A stretch of 64,000 nucleotides of DNA from Vibrio rhodolitus (GTDB lineage Bacteria; Pseudomonadota; Gammaproteobacteria; Enterobacterales; Vibrionaceae). Positions 9,445 through 19,417 of this stretch are shown one piece after another. The notes under the pieces were generated by a model. It ran no database searches and was not told where the DNA came from. It was given only the letters and a program-made list of their open reading frames with translations. Where the stretch lies: NCBI RefSeq assembly GCF_003350325.1, contig NZ_QLYZ01000020.1, positions 32,022 through 96,021 on the forward strand, written 5' to 3'. The translations under genes were made by a program, and so were the position numbers. The stretch's first letter is position 1. Each line of letters begins with the position of its first letter.

Positions 9445-9729
9445 ATGGAAAGATATTTACTCGACATTAAAGCGGACGATAAGCCAGTTTTGCTAGAGCG
9501 TGTTCTACGTGTGATCCGCCATCGTGGTTTTATCATCAAACAAGTCGCCGCCACGCAAAATCATGAGAGTCACGTGGCGAGCGTAGAAATCATTGTAGAT
9601 AGCGATCGTCCTATCTCATTTATCACTAATCAAATTGAAAAACTCTGGGATGTTCGCACTGTTGACGTCACACAAATCGCCCGTGATGAACTACCAAATA
9701 ACAACCTCCAACAAAAAATCTGTGCATAA
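9445..9729 (+). CDS. ilvM: Acetolactate synthase II small subunit
   Basis: A 94-aa ACT-domain regulatory subunit of acetolactate synthase II. The start MERYLLDIKAD begins one base after the ilvG stop; an in-frame upstream extension inside ilvG is not used by homologues. The single ACT fold (residues about 3-75) includes PVLLERVLRVIRHRGF. IlvM stabilises and activates the IlvG catalytic subunit. Its length is slightly over the 87 aa of the E. coli protein because of a polar C-terminal tail. Confidence 0.93.
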   Translation: MERYLLDIKADDKPVLLERVLRVIRHRGFIIKQVAATQNHESHVASVEIIVDSDRPISFITNQIEKLWDVRTVDVTQIARDELPNNNLQQKICA

Positions 9730-9741
9730 GGAAGGCAAGCA

Positions 9742-10686
9742 ATGGCTACAAGAACAGCAGACTATATTTGGTTCAACGGTGAAATGGTTCCTTGGGCGGA
9801 GGCGAACGTTCACGTCCTCACTCATGCCATGCATTATGGTACGTCTGTATTTGAAGGGGTGCGCTGTTACAACACACCAAAAGGACCGATCGTCTTCCGT
9901 CATCGTGAGCACGCACAACGTCTAAAAGATTCAGCAAAAATTTATCGCTTCCCGATCCCATACTCAGTTGAGCAGATCATGGAAGCCACGCGTGAAACAT
10001 TGCGTCAGAACAAACTCGATAACGCCTACATTCGTCCACTTGCCTTTGTTGGCAACGTTGGTCTTGGCGTCTGCCCACCAGCGGGTACTGAGATGGAACT
10101 GATCATTGCCGCATTCCCATGGGGTTCTTACCTTGGCGAAGAAGCGCTAGAAAATGGCGTCGCCGCAATGATTTCTAGCTGGAATCGCTCAGCACCAAAC
10201 ACGATTCCTACCGCCGCTAAAGCGGGTGGTAACTACCTATCATCACTATTAGTTGGCGGCGAAGCGCGTCGTCACGGTTATGCCGAAGGCATTGCCCTAA
10301 GCGTCGATGGTTACCTTTCTGAAGGTGCGGGTGAGAACATCTTTGTGGTTAAAGATGGCGTACTGTCTACTCCACCAGCCACCAGCGCAATTCTGCCGGG
10401 CATCACTCGTGATTCGATCATGACTCTGGCGCGCGATATGGGTTATGAAGTGCGCGAAGCGAACATTGCTCGTGAAGCACTCTACCTTGCCGACGAAATC
10501 TTTATGACAGGTACGGCAGCAGAAGTGGTACCGGTAAGTTCTGTTGACCAAATTGAGATTGGCACGGGCAAACGCGGTCCAATCACCAAACAAATTCAAG
10601 AAGCATACTTTGGTCTGTTTAACGGCACCACCGAAGATAAGTGGGGATGGCTTGATTACATCTACCCACAAGATGCAGCCAAGTAG
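9742..10686 (+). CDS. ilvE: Branched-chain amino acid aminotransferase
   Basis: PLP enzyme that transfers the amino group from glutamate to the 2-keto acids of valine, leucine and isoleucine, the last step of all three pathways. At 314 aa it belongs to fold type IV. The PLP lysine is K160 in TAAKAGGNY, and the family signature continues at [17 protein letters not shown] lies just before the ATG. It sits 12 bases after ilvM in the canonical ilvGMEDA order. Confidence 0.97.
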   Translation: MATRTADYIWFNGEMVPWAEANVHVLTHAMHYGTSVFEGVRCYNTPKGPIVFRHREHAQRLKDSAKIYRFPIPYSVEQIMEATRETLRQNKLDNAYIRPLAFVGNVGLGVCPPAGTEMELIIAAFPWGSYLGEEALENGVAAMISSWNRSAPNTIPTAAKAGGNYLSSLLVGGEARRHGYAEGIALSVDGYLSEGAGENIFVVKDGVLSTPPATSAILPGITRDSIMTLARDMGYEVREANIAREALYLADEIFMTGTAAEVVPVSSVDQIEIGTGKRGPITKQIQEAYFGLFNGTTEDKWGWLDYIYPQDAAK

Positions 10687-10700
10687 TAGAGGACAAGGAT

Positions 10701-12542
10701 ATGCCTAAATACCGTTCAGCCACCACCACCCACGGACGCAACATGGCTGGCGCACGTGCGCTTTGGCGCGCAACGGGAGTAAAAGACGAAGATTTCGGTA
10801 AACCAATCATCGCCGTAGTGAACTCATTTACCCAATTTGTACCAGGTCACGTACATCTAAAAGACCTTGGTCAGCTGGTGGCAGCAGAAATCGAACAAGC
10901 CGGCGGGATTGCCAAAGAATTTAATACCATTGCGGTTGATGATGGTATCGCCATGGGTCACGGCGGCATGCTGTATTCACTGCCATCGCGCGAACTGATC
11001 GCCGATTCGGTTGAATACATGGTTAACGCGCACTGTGCCGATGCCATGGTGTGCATCTCCAACTGTGACAAAATCACACCGGGAATGCTAATGGCGTCAA
11101 TGCGCCTGAATATTCCAGTGATCTTTGTTTCTGGTGGTCCTATGGAAGCGGGTAAAACCAAGCTTTCTGATCAAATCATCAAACTCGATCTGGTTGATGC
11201 GATGATCCAAGGTGCCGATCCAAACGTCTCTGATGAGCAAAGCGAACAAATTGAGCGCTCAGCTTGCCCAACCTGTGGTTCATGTTCTGGTATGTTTACG
11301 GCCAACTCGATGAACTGTTTAACGGAAGCGCTAGGTCTGTCACAACCAGGCAATGGCTCACTGCTTGCGACCCACGCCGATCGTAAAGAGCTGTTTATCA
11401 ATGCTGGTAAACGCATTGTTGAACTAACCAAGCGCTACTACGAGCAAGATGATGCAAGTGCACTGCCACGCAATATCGCGACAAAAGATGCGTTTGAAAA
11501 CGCGATGGCGCTAGATATTGCTATGGGCGGCTCAACCAACACGGTTCTACACTTGCTTGCTGCCGCGCAAGAAGGTGAAGTGGACTTCGACATGACCGAT
11601 ATCGACCGTATGTCACGTCTTGTGCCACACTTGTGCAAAGTGGCACCATCGACACAGAAATACCATATGGAAGATGTTCACCGCGCTGGTGGTGTGGTCG
11701 GTATCTTAGGCGAACTCGATCGCGCAGGTCTACTGCACAACCAATCAAAAACCGTACTTGGGCTAACTTGGGAAGAGCAGTTAGCACAATACGACATCAT
11801 GCTAACGGACTCCGCCGAAGTAAAAAGCTTCTACCGCGCAGGTCCGGCCGGCATTCGCACCACTCAAGCTTTCTCGCAAGATTGCCGTTGGGATACGTTG
11901 GACGATGATCGCGCAGAAGGCTGTATTCGCACCAAAGAAAATGCCTTTAGCCAAGATGGCGGTCTTGCGGTACTCAAAGGCAATATTGCACTAGATGGCT
12001 GTATCGTTAAAACGGCTGGCGTGGATGAAAGCATTCTAAAATTCACCGGTCCTGCTGTGGTATTTGAAAGCCAAGAGGATGCAGTCGATGGCATCTTAGG
12101 TGGCAAAGTCAAAGCCGGTGATGTAGTGGTGATTCGCTACGAAGGACCGAAAGGCGGTCCTGGCATGCAAGAGATGCTCTACCCAACCACTTACCTTAAG
12201 TCGATGGGACTGGGTAAAGAGTGTGCGCTATTAACTGACGGTCGCTTCTCTGGCGGTACCTCGGGGCTATCTATCGGTCACGCTTCGCCAGAAGCGGCAA
12301 ATGGTGGTGCCATTGGTTTGGTTCGCCAAGGCGATATCATTGCGATTGATATCCCGAACCGAACAATCTCACTAGAGATCGATGAACAAGAACTTGCTGA
12401 ACGTCGCCAAGAGCAAGACAAGCTAGGCTGGAAACCCGTTTCCCGTGAACGCGAAGTCTCGTTTGCGCTTAAAGCGTACGCCAGCATGGCAACCAGCGCA
12501 GACAAAGGTGCGGTGCGCGATAAGAGTAAACTTGAGGGGTAA
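10701..12542 (+). CDS. ilvD: Dihydroxy-acid dehydratase
   Basis: Removes water from 2,3-dihydroxy-isovalerate and 2,3-dihydroxy-3-methylvalerate to give the keto acids used by IlvE. The 613-aa protein has the Fe-S ligand cysteines of the IlvD/Edd family: C122 in NCDKITPG and C195 in CPTCGSCSG, plus the acidic metal-binding pair D80-D81. The enzyme needs an oxygen-sensitive Fe-S cluster and Mg. It follows ilvE by 14 bases and is followed by ilvA after 4 bases. Confidence 0.97.
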   Translation: MPKYRSATTTHGRNMAGARALWRATGVKDEDFGKPIIAVVNSFTQFVPGHVHLKDLGQLVAAEIEQAGGIAKEFNTIAVDDGIAMGHGGMLYSLPSRELIADSVEYMVNAHCADAMVCISNCDKITPGMLMASMRLNIPVIFVSGGPMEAGKTKLSDQIIKLDLVDAMIQGADPNVSDEQSEQIERSACPTCGSCSGMFTANSMNCLTEALGLSQPGNGSLLATHADRKELFINAGKRIVELTKRYYEQDDASALPRNIATKDAFENAMALDIAMGGSTNTVLHLLAAAQEGEVDFDMTDIDRMSRLVPHLCKVAPSTQKYHMEDVHRAGGVVGILGELDRAGLLHNQSKTVLGLTWEEQLAQYDIMLTDSAEVKSFYRAGPAGIRTTQAFSQDCRWDTLDDDRAEGCIRTKENAFSQDGGLAVLKGNIALDGCIVKTAGVDESILKFTGPAVVFESQEDAVDGILGGKVKAGDVVVIRYEGPKGGPGMQEMLYPTTYLKSMGLGKECALLTDGRFSGGTSGLSIGHASPEAANGGAIGLVRQGDIIAIDIPNRTISLEIDEQELAERRQEQDKLGWKPVSREREVSFALKAYASMATSADKGAVRDKSKLEG

Positions 12543-12546
12543 AACC

Positions 12547-14097
12547 ATGAGTGACTCCGTTGGCGAACATAAACAATCTGGCGCAGATTATCTGCGCCAA
12601 GTGCTGCGCGCTCCGGTTTACGAGGTAGCAATCGTCACGCCGCTACAAGCGATGCCAAGACTGTCTGCTCGTATCGGTAACCAAGTGCAACTCAAGCGAG
12701 AGGACCGCCAACCGGTCCACTCTTTTAAACTGCGCGGCGCTTACAATATGGTTTCCAGTCTTAGCGATGGGCAAAAAGCGGCAGGGGTCATTGCGGCCTC
12801 AGCCGGTAACCACGCACAAGGCATGGCGCTATCTGGCACTAAGCTTGGCATTAAAACCACCATTGTGATGCCGAAAACCACCCCCGATATCAAAGTCGAA
12901 GCGGTGCGCGGTTTTGGTGGCAATGTGGTGCTGCACGGCAATAACTTTGATGAAGCCAAAGCCGAAGCAGAGCGTTTAGCCCAAGAGTGCGGTTACACCT
13001 TTGTCCCGCCATTTGATCACCCGTTAGTGATTGCTGGGCAAGGTACGATTGGCATGGAAATGCTGCAGCAAAATGGTCACCTAGATTACATCTTCGTTCC
13101 AGTCGGCGGCGGTGGTTTAGCGGCAGGTGTTGCGGTACTGGTTAAACAATTGATGCCAGAAATCAAAGTCATTGCGGTTGAGCCGGAAGATTCTGCGTGC
13201 CTGAAAGCCGCGCTTGATGCCGGTGAACCTGTGGTAATTGACCAAGTCAGCATGTTTGCCGATGGTGTCGCCGTTAAGCGTATTGGTGAAGAGACCTTCC
13301 GTCTGTGTGACAAGTACCTTGATGGACACATCACCGTCTCAAGTGATGAGATCTGCTCAGCGGTCAAAGATATCTTTGAAGATACCCGAGCGATTGCCGA
13401 GCCTTCTGGGGCGCTTGCGCTGGCAGGGTTGAAAAAGTTTGCCGAGCAAAACCAACTGCGTGGCAAGCAACTGGGTACGGTGTTATCTGGTGCCAATACC
13501 AACTTCCATGGATTGCGTTACGTCTCTGAACGCTGCGAGCTGGGTGAAAAACGCGAAGGTCTCTTAGCGGTGACTATCCCCGAGCGTCAAGGTGCTTTCT
13601 TTGAGTTCTGCAATCTGATTGGTGGTCGTGCGGTAACTGAGTTTAACTACCGCTATAACGATGACGCCCTTGCTAATATCTTTGTCGGTGTGCGTCTTAA
13701 TGGTGGACAAGAAGAGCTTGAGCACATCATTCAAGATCTGCGCAGTGGCGGCTACCCAGTGGTCGATCTCTCTGATGATGAAATGGCAAAACTGCACGTG
13801 CGCTACATGATTGGTGGTAAACCATCTAAGCCGCTGCAAGAGCGTTTATACAGTTTTGAGTTCCCGGAATACCCAGGTGCACTGCTGAAGTTCTTAAGCA
13901 CGCTAGGTACGCATTGGAATATCAGCCTGTTCAATTACCGCAACCACGGCGCTGACTATGGTCGCGTACTGTGTGGTTTTGAACTGGCAGACAGCGATTT
14001 AACCCGTTTTTCTGCCCATCTAAGAGAACTCGGCTATCAATGCAAAGATGAAACCGATAACCCGTCTTATCAATTCTTCTTATCTTCACCGCGTTAA
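12547..14097 (+). CDS. ilvA: Biosynthetic threonine deaminase
   Basis: Converts threonine to 2-ketobutyrate and ammonia, committing carbon to isoleucine. The chosen start (MSDSVGEHKQ) gives 516 aa, close to the 514 of the E. coli enzyme; a longer reading into ilvD lacks support. The PLP lysine is K61 in SFKLRGAYN, and the glycine-rich phosphate loop VGGGGLAAG follows. The C-terminal third (from about 335) has two ACT-like regulatory domains for isoleucine inhibition and valine activation, which marks the biosynthetic rather than catabolic type. Confidence 0.96.
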   Translation: MSDSVGEHKQSGADYLRQVLRAPVYEVAIVTPLQAMPRLSARIGNQVQLKREDRQPVHSFKLRGAYNMVSSLSDGQKAAGVIAASAGNHAQGMALSGTKLGIKTTIVMPKTTPDIKVEAVRGFGGNVVLHGNNFDEAKAEAERLAQECGYTFVPPFDHPLVIAGQGTIGMEMLQQNGHLDYIFVPVGGGGLAAGVAVLVKQLMPEIKVIAVEPEDSACLKAALDAGEPVVIDQVSMFADGVAVKRIGEETFRLCDKYLDGHITVSSDEICSAVKDIFEDTRAIAEPSGALALAGLKKFAEQNQLRGKQLGTVLSGANTNFHGLRYVSERCELGEKREGLLAVTIPERQGAFFEFCNLIGGRAVTEFNYRYNDDALANIFVGVRLNGGQEELEHIIQDLRSGGYPVVDLSDDEMAKLHVRYMIGGKPSKPLQERLYSFEFPEYPGALLKFLSTLGTHWNISLFNYRNHGADYGRVLCGFELADSDLTRFSAHLRELGYQCKDETDNPSYQFFLSSPR

Positions 14098-14134
14098 CCT
14101 CGATATCTATTGAGCAAGCTCTTAGTTTTGACCT

Positions 14135-14163
14135 AAAGCCAGTCGTAAGACTGGCTTTGTTCT
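14135..14163 (+). terminator. Terminator of the ilv operon
   Basis: AAAGCCAGTC, a GTAA loop, then GACTGGCTTT and TGTTCT. Ten-pair stem 38 bases after the ilvA stop; the T-tract is weak but the position is right. Confidence 0.8.
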
Positions 14164-14325
14164 ATGGTTAAAATACTGATTCTTTGGAATTAATGCATTT
14201 AATACATAATATTAATGCTAAAGTTTCATTTTTGTCATAGCCATAACCCGACTACACTGTGTGGGTAGAATTTAGAACAGTTTATTTGCTGCACTATTCA
14301 TTTGCTGCATTATGCGGAGATCCCT

Positions 14326-15306
14326 ATGTTTAACGCTCTAATCCTAAATCAAGAAGACAAACGCACTATCGCTTCAATCGAGCAGATCGACGAAGCACAA
14401 CTACCGGAAGGTAACGTTCTTATCGACGTTGATTACTCATCACTAAACTACAAAGATGGTTTGGCGATCACAGGTAAAGGCAAAATCATCCGTAACTTCC
14501 CTATGGTTCCAGGTATCGACCTAGCGGGTAAAGTTGTTAGCTCTGACGACGCTCGTTACCAAGCAGGTGATGAAGTGGTTCTTACAGGTTGGGGCGTGGG
14601 TGAAAACCACTGGGGCGGCATGGCGCAGCGTGCACGTCTAAACGCAGATTGGCTAGTACCACTACCAAAAGGTTTCGACGGCAAAAAAGCAATGATGGTG
14701 GGTACAGCAGGCTTTACTGCCATGCTATGTGTACAAGCACTGCTTGATGCGGGCATCAAACCAGAAGCAGGTGAAATTCTTGTCACTGGCGCAAGTGGTG
14801 GCGTAGGTTCAGTAGCAGTAACCCTACTTGCTCAACTAGGTTACAAAGTGGCAGCTGTCACTGGTCGTGTCGAGCAAAACGGCCCACTACTAGAAAAACT
14901 AGGCGCTAGCCGCATCATCGACCGCGTTGAGTTTGAAGAGCCAGCACGTCCACTTGAAAAACAAGTTTGGGCAGGTGCTGTGGATACCGTAGGTAGCAAA
15001 GTGCTAGCAAAAGTACTCGCACAAATGGATTACAACAGCGCAGTAGCGGCATGTGGTCTAGCGGGTGGTTTCGACCTACCAACCACTGTGATGCCATTTA
15101 TTCTACGTAACGTGCGCCTACAAGGTGTCGACTCAGTAAGCTGCCCAACTGAAAAACGTATCGCAGCATGGGAAAAATTGGTTGAGCTACTACCTGACAG
15201 CTACTTCGAGCAAGCGTGTACTGAAGCAACGCTAGAAGAAGCGCCAAAATACGCCGAAGACATCACTAACGGTCAAGTTACTGGTCGTGTCGTGATTAAG
15301 CTATAA
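14326..15306 (+). CDS. acuI: Acrylyl-CoA reductase-type NADPH oxidoreductase
   Basis: Medium-chain dehydrogenase/reductase of the YhdH/AcuI family, which reduces acryloyl-CoA to propionyl-CoA with NADPH; this family detoxifies acrylate made from DMSP in marine bacteria. The start at 14326 has GGAGA six bases upstream and gives 326 aa, matching YhdH (324). SLNYKDGLAI and the dinucleotide-binding loop VTGASGGVGSVAV (about 153-165) are visible. It lacks the zinc-binding Cys set of alcohol dehydrogenases. It has its own terminator and is convergent with a LysR gene. The substrate here is inferred from family only. Confidence 0.88.
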   Translation: MFNALILNQEDKRTIASIEQIDEAQLPEGNVLIDVDYSSLNYKDGLAITGKGKIIRNFPMVPGIDLAGKVVSSDDARYQAGDEVVLTGWGVGENHWGGMAQRARLNADWLVPLPKGFDGKKAMMVGTAGFTAMLCVQALLDAGIKPEAGEILVTGASGGVGSVAVTLLAQLGYKVAAVTGRVEQNGPLLEKLGASRIIDRVEFEEPARPLEKQVWAGAVDTVGSKVLAKVLAQMDYNSAVAACGLAGGFDLPTTVMPFILRNVRLQGVDSVSCPTEKRIAAWEKLVELLPDSYFEQACTEATLEEAPKYAEDITNGQVTGRVVIKL

Positions 15307-15324
15307 CGCTTAGCGAGAAGAATT

Positions 15325-15350
15325 AAGAGCCAGCAATGCTGGCTCTTTTT
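15325..15350 (+). terminator. Terminator after acuI
   Basis: AAGAGCCAGC, AAT loop, GCTGGCTCTTTTT. Strong symmetric hairpin with a T-run for the plus strand; its A-rich left arm may also stop the convergent LysR transcript. Confidence 0.85.
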
Positions 15351-15394
15351 GTATCGATTCAATCGCGGTTGAACGTCGAGTTGGACGTAGAAAA

Positions 15395-16336
15395 TTAGTC
15401 TAATCCCATATCTTCAATCCGCTTGGCAATCAAACGGCTACACTCTTCACGTAACACGCCACGAATCCATTCCTGTGCCGGAGAATGCTCACAACGAGGA
15501 TGCCAAATCAGCGAGTAATCAAAGGGCGTAAAATGAAATGGCAATGGTTTAACGACTAAGTCATAACGCTCAGACACCAAATAAGCTAAGTCAGCCGGAA
15601 CAGTAATAATCAGCGGCATGGTATCGACAATCGCCAGCGCCGCTTCAAGGTGATAAGCCCTAAGCACCATTCGACGTTGCGGCAGATCCACCAACGCTTG
15701 CTCTATCAGCGCTTTTACCCCATCACTGACGGCAATCATTGCATGCGGGTAGCTGAGATAATCATCAAGGCTCATCTCTTTATCCGCTAGCGGATGGTGC
15801 TTAGAGAGCAAGCAAAACACACCAACGCGCCCAATCACTTCACTGCGCAGCGGCTCAACCGGTCCAATCGGACGGCAAATGGCTAAATCTGCCCCTTCGT
15901 AAGTCAACTGATCGCCTAAGCGATCATGGTGCAGTGGAATAAAGTTGAGCGACACCAATGGCGCTTCTTGATAAATTCTCGGGATGGCGAACGGTAAAAT
16001 AGTCTGCATCGCGTAATCCGTGGTCGCGATGGTAAACGTCTGCTCGCAGCTGCGTGGATCAAATTCTGCCGGCGCCAGTAACTGACGCAAAGACTCGAGT
16101 GGCACGCCAAGCTGTGCATCAATTTCTAACGCCTTTTCCGTCGGGATCAGGTGTTGACCTTGTCGGGTAAAGAGCGGGTCATTGAGCAAGCTGCGCAAAC
16201 GCCCCAACACACGACTCATCGCCGATTGGCTTAAATTCAGTCTCGTTGCCGCTTTGCTCACACTGCACTCTTCAATTAACACACGCAGCGCCACTAACAA
16301 ATTCAAATCACGGCGATAAATCTCTTCTAATTCCAC
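15395..16336 (-). CDS. LysR-family transcriptional regulator
   Basis: A 313-aa LysR regulator. The N-terminal winged helix-turn-helix (about 9-68) includes SVSKAATRLNLSQSAMSRVLGR, written here as the region around residues 24-45; the rest is a substrate-binding type effector domain. The start is GTG at 16336 with no obvious ribosome binding site. It converges on acuI and has no divergent partner close by, so its target is unclear; a link with acuI is possible but not shown. The N-terminal sequence is nearest to the NodD/LeuO-like group by eye, and I do not assign a name. Confidence 0.85.
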   Translation of the reverse strand: MELEEIYRRDLNLLVALRVLIEECSVSKAATRLNLSQSAMSRVLGRLRSLLNDPLFTRQGQHLIPTEKALEIDAQLGVPLESLRQLLAPAEFDPRSCEQTFTIATTDYAMQTILPFAIPRIYQEAPLVSLNFIPLHHDRLGDQLTYEGADLAICRPIGPVEPLRSEVIGRVGVFCLLSKHHPLADKEMSLDDYLSYPHAMIAVSDGVKALIEQALVDLPQRRMVLRAYHLEAALAIVDTMPLIITVPADLAYLVSERYDLVVKPLPFHFTPFDYSLIWHPRCEHSPAQEWIRGVLREECSRLIAKRIEDMGLD

Positions 16337-16915
16337 GCAAGGGTTCCAAACACGAGTAATGGAGTAAGTGTACTATATCCCTTGGCAACATTGCGCTACT
16401 CGTCCCGCATTTGCTTCAACGCCTTAAATATCGAATCGCACTTAACACTCGAATCACGAAAGGCAAATAAACCGACGTAACAAATCTTGCGGTGGGATGA
16501 ATAAATAGCAGGCAAAAAAAATCCCGCCTTTCGGCGGGGAAGCCCAAGAAAACTGGGGATAGTGTCGGAATGTGTTTGGAAGATGTCTCTTTCAACATAC
16601 ATTGGTCGGTTTGTACTCTCTCAAAAGCTTTCCCTCTAGCGCTTGTTGACTCAAATCCCTACAATTACAGCCAAGATGTGTCGCGAGTGGTTTTGCTCTT
16701 GTTGACCTAAGCTAAAGTCCAAGAGTACTTAACAAAAGCTTCTCTGTATCAATCCAAGCAGGTCGGTCAAACTGGCTATGAATTGGTGTTGAAATGATTT
16801 TGTTACCAACTTGTTAATTAAATTAAAACAAAATGATCATTTTGCCAAGTGATTATTGAATATTTTTTCTCCACTAGTATTATCAACCGCCTCAAAAGGC
16901 AATGAAGTGATGACC
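16337..16915. other. Long intergenic stretch between the LysR gene and tusA
   Basis: 579 bases without a convincing protein gene. It holds a strong minus-strand terminator at 16514-16539 with a possible small RNA before it, then an AT-rich stretch (16795-16870) that likely contains the tusA promoter. Short minus-strand frames across 16396-16602 overlap the hairpin and have no protein-like character. Confidence 0.6.
16514..16640 (-). ncRNA. Possible small RNA ending in a strong terminator
   Basis: Read on the minus strand, an isolated stretch ends in a small CCCAGTTTTCTTGGG hairpin directly followed by CCCCGCC-GAAA-GGCGGG and eight T residues, a textbook rho-independent terminator. No gene upstream on that strand needs it: the next minus-strand gene starts over 600 bases away. 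An intergenic small RNA of roughly 80-130 nt is the simplest reading. The 5' end and promoter are not determined. It does not match the Spot 42 sequence I know. Confidence 0.45.
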
Positions 16916-17164
16916 ATGACATTCAATCCAGAACAGGCTACGCATACGTTAGAAGCAGAAGGACTACGCTGCCCAGAGCCAGTAATGATGGTCAGGAAGA
17001 CAATTCGTAACATGCAAGAAGGTGATGTACTGCTAGTGAAAGCGGATGATCCTTCGACTACTCGTGATATCCCAAGCTTTTGTCGCTTTATGGATCACCA
17101 ACTGATAGGCGCGCAAACAGAAACCTTGCCCTACCAGTACCTTATTAAGAAAGGGTTAAACTAA
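16916..17164 (+). CDS. tusA: Sulfur carrier protein TusA
   Basis: Small sulfur-relay protein that takes persulfide sulfur from IscS and passes it to TusBCD for 2-thiouridine synthesis in tRNA, and to other sulfur acceptors. The start at 16916 gives 82 aa and puts the active cysteine at C19 in [10 protein letters not shown], exactly as in E. coli TusA. An ATG two codons upstream (16910) is possible; a longer frame from 16856 is not supported. [10 protein letters not shown] and the C-terminal YQYLIKKG are also typical. Confidence 0.92.
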   Translation: MTFNPEQATHTLEAEGLRCPEPVMMVRKTIRNMQEGDVLLVKADDPSTTRDIPSFCRFMDHQLIGAQTETLPYQYLIKKGLN

Positions 17165-17225
17165 AATGACACCCCAGCTCTGATTTAAACCAGAGCACAT
17201 TGAGTGTCATTTCGCACTGAAATGA

Positions 17226-17252
17226 AAAACGGCAGCCTCTGGCTGCCGTTTT
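17226..17252. terminator. Bidirectional terminator between tusA and the next gene
   Basis: AAAACGGCAGCC, TCT loop, GGCTGCCGTTTTG. A-run and T-run on both sides, placed between convergent genes. Confidence 0.85.
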
Positions 17253-17254
17253 GT

Positions 17255-17515
17255 TTATTCATCATATTCGAGGGTTCGCACTTCCGCCTGTAGCTTGCGG
17301 ATTTGCTGTTGCATTGAGCGCATCTCTTCATGCATCGGGATAATGTGCGCCACACGAATCCAAGCTTCGACGGTTAAACCCGCTAAAACAATCGCACCCG
17401 CTACCATAGGTAGCCACATATCCGTTAACACCATACCGAGTAGGGTTAAAGCTAACCCAAAGGTGAATAGATAGCTTTGACTCTTCGGGGACATCCCCAT
17501 ATAACGTGTCAGCAT
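17255..17515 (-). CDS. Small membrane protein with coiled-coil tail
   Basis: Start taken at the ATG at 17515, which has GGAGGG eight bases upstream; a GTG six codons earlier is less likely. The 86-aa product has two hydrophobic helices (about residues 15-32 and 35-52) and a C-terminal amphipathic stretch rich in Glu, Gln and Arg (HEEMRSMQQQIRKLQAEV), likely a short cytoplasmic coiled coil. I do not recognise a named family. It stands alone between tusA (convergent) and an SBP gene. Confidence 0.65.
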   Translation of the reverse strand: MLTRYMGMSPKSQSYLFTFGLALTLLGMVLTDMWLPMVAGAIVLAGLTVEAWIRVAHIIPMHEEMRSMQQQIRKLQAEVRTLEYDE

Positions 17516-17694
17516 ACTCTTGCCCTCCACCACTAATGGTTAAGATTAAATTAGCATGACAAACATGACACTTATATGTCACCGGTCACGCTATATGCCG
17601 ATTTTGCTTGGGAGTTTGAACTGGCTCAAATTCTGTGACTAATTGAAAACTGGCACTATTTTAAGTAATAAACACGCCGCCCACGCCACCGTTC

Positions 17695-17724
17695 AAAAAA
17701 GGCTCTAACCACAAGATTAGAGCC
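17695..17724 (-). terminator. Terminator of the SBP_bac_5 gene
   Basis: On the minus strand: GGCTCTAATC, TTGTG, GGTTAGAGCC and six T residues. It follows the receptor gene stop by about 20 bases. Confidence 0.82.
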
Positions 17725-17743
17725 TGATTCGAGTTAGGTAAAC

Positions 17744-19417
17744 TTAACTGCGTGGCTTGAGATCAAGCACATGCAACAGACGCTCTGGCGTGCCTTCCCA
17801 AATCATAGGACGACCTTTGGGATTGTCTTTAGTCCACCAGCCCGTAAAGCGCTTAGTGTTGTATTGGTAGAAGTTCGGACCTGACAGTACAGGCACCGTC
17901 ACTTGGTTCTCTGCAATCAAAGCTTGAATTGAGTGCGCAATCTTACGCTGCTCTTGGCTATCTGCGGTTTTGTAGAAGCTATCCAACAACTTATCTAGAT
18001 CCGCATTTTTCCAATGGTGCATCGCAAAGCGTGGCATGCCTTCTGACGACTGCAGACGTGAGTGATAACCGCTATCCCAGTAGGTATGTGGCGTTGGACC
18101 ATGGAAATAGTTGGTGTAAGCAATATCGTAATCAGCGTTGATCATGCCTTTGTTGTAAATCGAGAAATCTGGCGTACGTGCTTTGGCATGAATGCCCACT
18201 TCCGCTAACTGCTCAACTGCCAACATCACGGTATTGTTAAAGTCTGTCCAACCTTGTGGTGATTGGATCGATAACTCAAACTCTGCCCCCGATGGTGACT
18301 CAACAAAGCCATCGCCATTGGTATCTTTGTAACCTGCTTGTGCCAAAAGCGCTTTAGCTTTTTCTGGCGAGTAGGTCATAAATGGCTTGTACTTATTGTG
18401 CACCGTTTCATCTGACCAAGTTTCAAACGCATAGCCTAAGCCAGACGCAAAATCGTTCAACACCGCATTACCATAGTTGGCAATATCAATCAGCGTTTGA
18501 CGATCCAGTGCCATGGAGAAAGCACGGCGGAACTCAATATCGCTCAACACTTCCTGTTTCACGCTATCTTTCGCCGCATAGTTAAATACAAACGCTTGAG
18601 TGCCTGCTGGTGGGAACCAGTAACCATGATCCGGTGACGCTTTTAAGAAGGTCTCATCAATATCCGGGACAAATGAACCAGCCCAGTCGATACGTGAGTT
18701 AATAAGTTCACCCAGAACTTGGTCGTTGTGGTTCATTTGCGGAATACGCAAGCAATCCACGTCTAGGTTGTCATTATCCCAATAGTTCGGGTTACGACAC
18801 TGCAGAAATAGTGTTGAGGTAAATTGCGGCAGTTCTGTAAACGGTCCTGTACCGATAGGATTTGGGTTGGTAAATGCAGCCGGATCTTCTACCGATTTCC
18901 ATTGATGCTCAGGAACCACAGGGACTAGCGCGATTTCATAACTGATGTTGGTGTTCACTTCCAATAAGTGGAAACGCACTTGGTACTGCCCAAGCTTCTC
19001 AACCGATTTGATTTTGCTGCTGATACCACGGTCATCAATATTTGGGTTAGCGGTGACGAGATTAAAAGTAAATACCACATCATCCGCATCAAAAGTTTCA
19101 CCATCTGACCACTTCACCCCTTCGCGCAAATCAAAGGTTATGCTGAGCAGGTCATTACTCATTTCGTAATTGGTCGCCAAACGGAAGTTGGGAATATTGC
19201 CTTTTAGCTCATTAAACACCACCAGCGGTTCAAAGATAAAATCACGCGCGGTGTGCAAACGAGAGACCGCATACGGGTTGAAGTTACGGATCAACGACGC
19301 ATTGTGGTTAGGAATGATGGTGAGTTGCGACATATTATCGACATCTGCCGCTAGTGCAGATTGAGCAGAGAGCGTCAAAGCCGATGCAATCACTGCTGAG
19401 AGTAAAGTTGTTTTCAT
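17744..19417 (-). CDS. Periplasmic solute-binding protein, chitooligosaccharide-binding type (SBP_bac_5)
   Basis: A 557-aa secreted receptor of the peptide/oligosaccharide ABC class. The signal peptide is 1-23, with SALA before ADVD. The body follows the pattern of the Vibrio chitooligosaccharide-binding protein (CBP): RNFNPY, FIFEPLVVFNE, VKWSDGE, WFPPAGTQAFVFN, AFSMALDRQTLIDIA, QSPQGWTDFNNT and GWWTKDNPKGRP. In that system the receptor feeds an ABC importer and modulates the chitin sensor ChiS. No permease or ATPase genes are next to it here, so it is an orphan paralogue that may share another transporter. The ligand is inferred, not shown. Confidence 0.85.
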   Translation of the reverse strand: MKTTLLSAVIASALTLSAQSALAADVDNMSQLTIIPNHNASLIRNFNPYAVSRLHTARDFIFEPLVVFNELKGNIPNFRLATNYEMSNDLLSITFDLREGVKWSDGETFDADDVVFTFNLVTANPNIDDRGISSKIKSVEKLGQYQVRFHLLEVNTNISYEIALVPVVPEHQWKSVEDPAAFTNPNPIGTGPFTELPQFTSTLFLQCRNPNYWDNDNLDVDCLRIPQMNHNDQVLGELINSRIDWAGSFVPDIDETFLKASPDHGYWFPPAGTQAFVFNYAAKDSVKQEVLSDIEFRRAFSMALDRQTLIDIANYGNAVLNDFASGLGYAFETWSDETVHNKYKPFMTYSPEKAKALLAQAGYKDTNGDGFVESPSGAEFELSIQSPQGWTDFNNTVMLAVEQLAEVGIHAKARTPDFSIYNKGMINADYDIAYTNYFHGPTPHTYWDSGYHSRLQSSEGMPRFAMHHWKNADLDKLLDSFYKTADSQEQRKIAHSIQALIAENQVTVPVLSGPNFYQYNTKRFTGWWTKDNPKGRPMIWEGTPERLLHVLDLKPRS

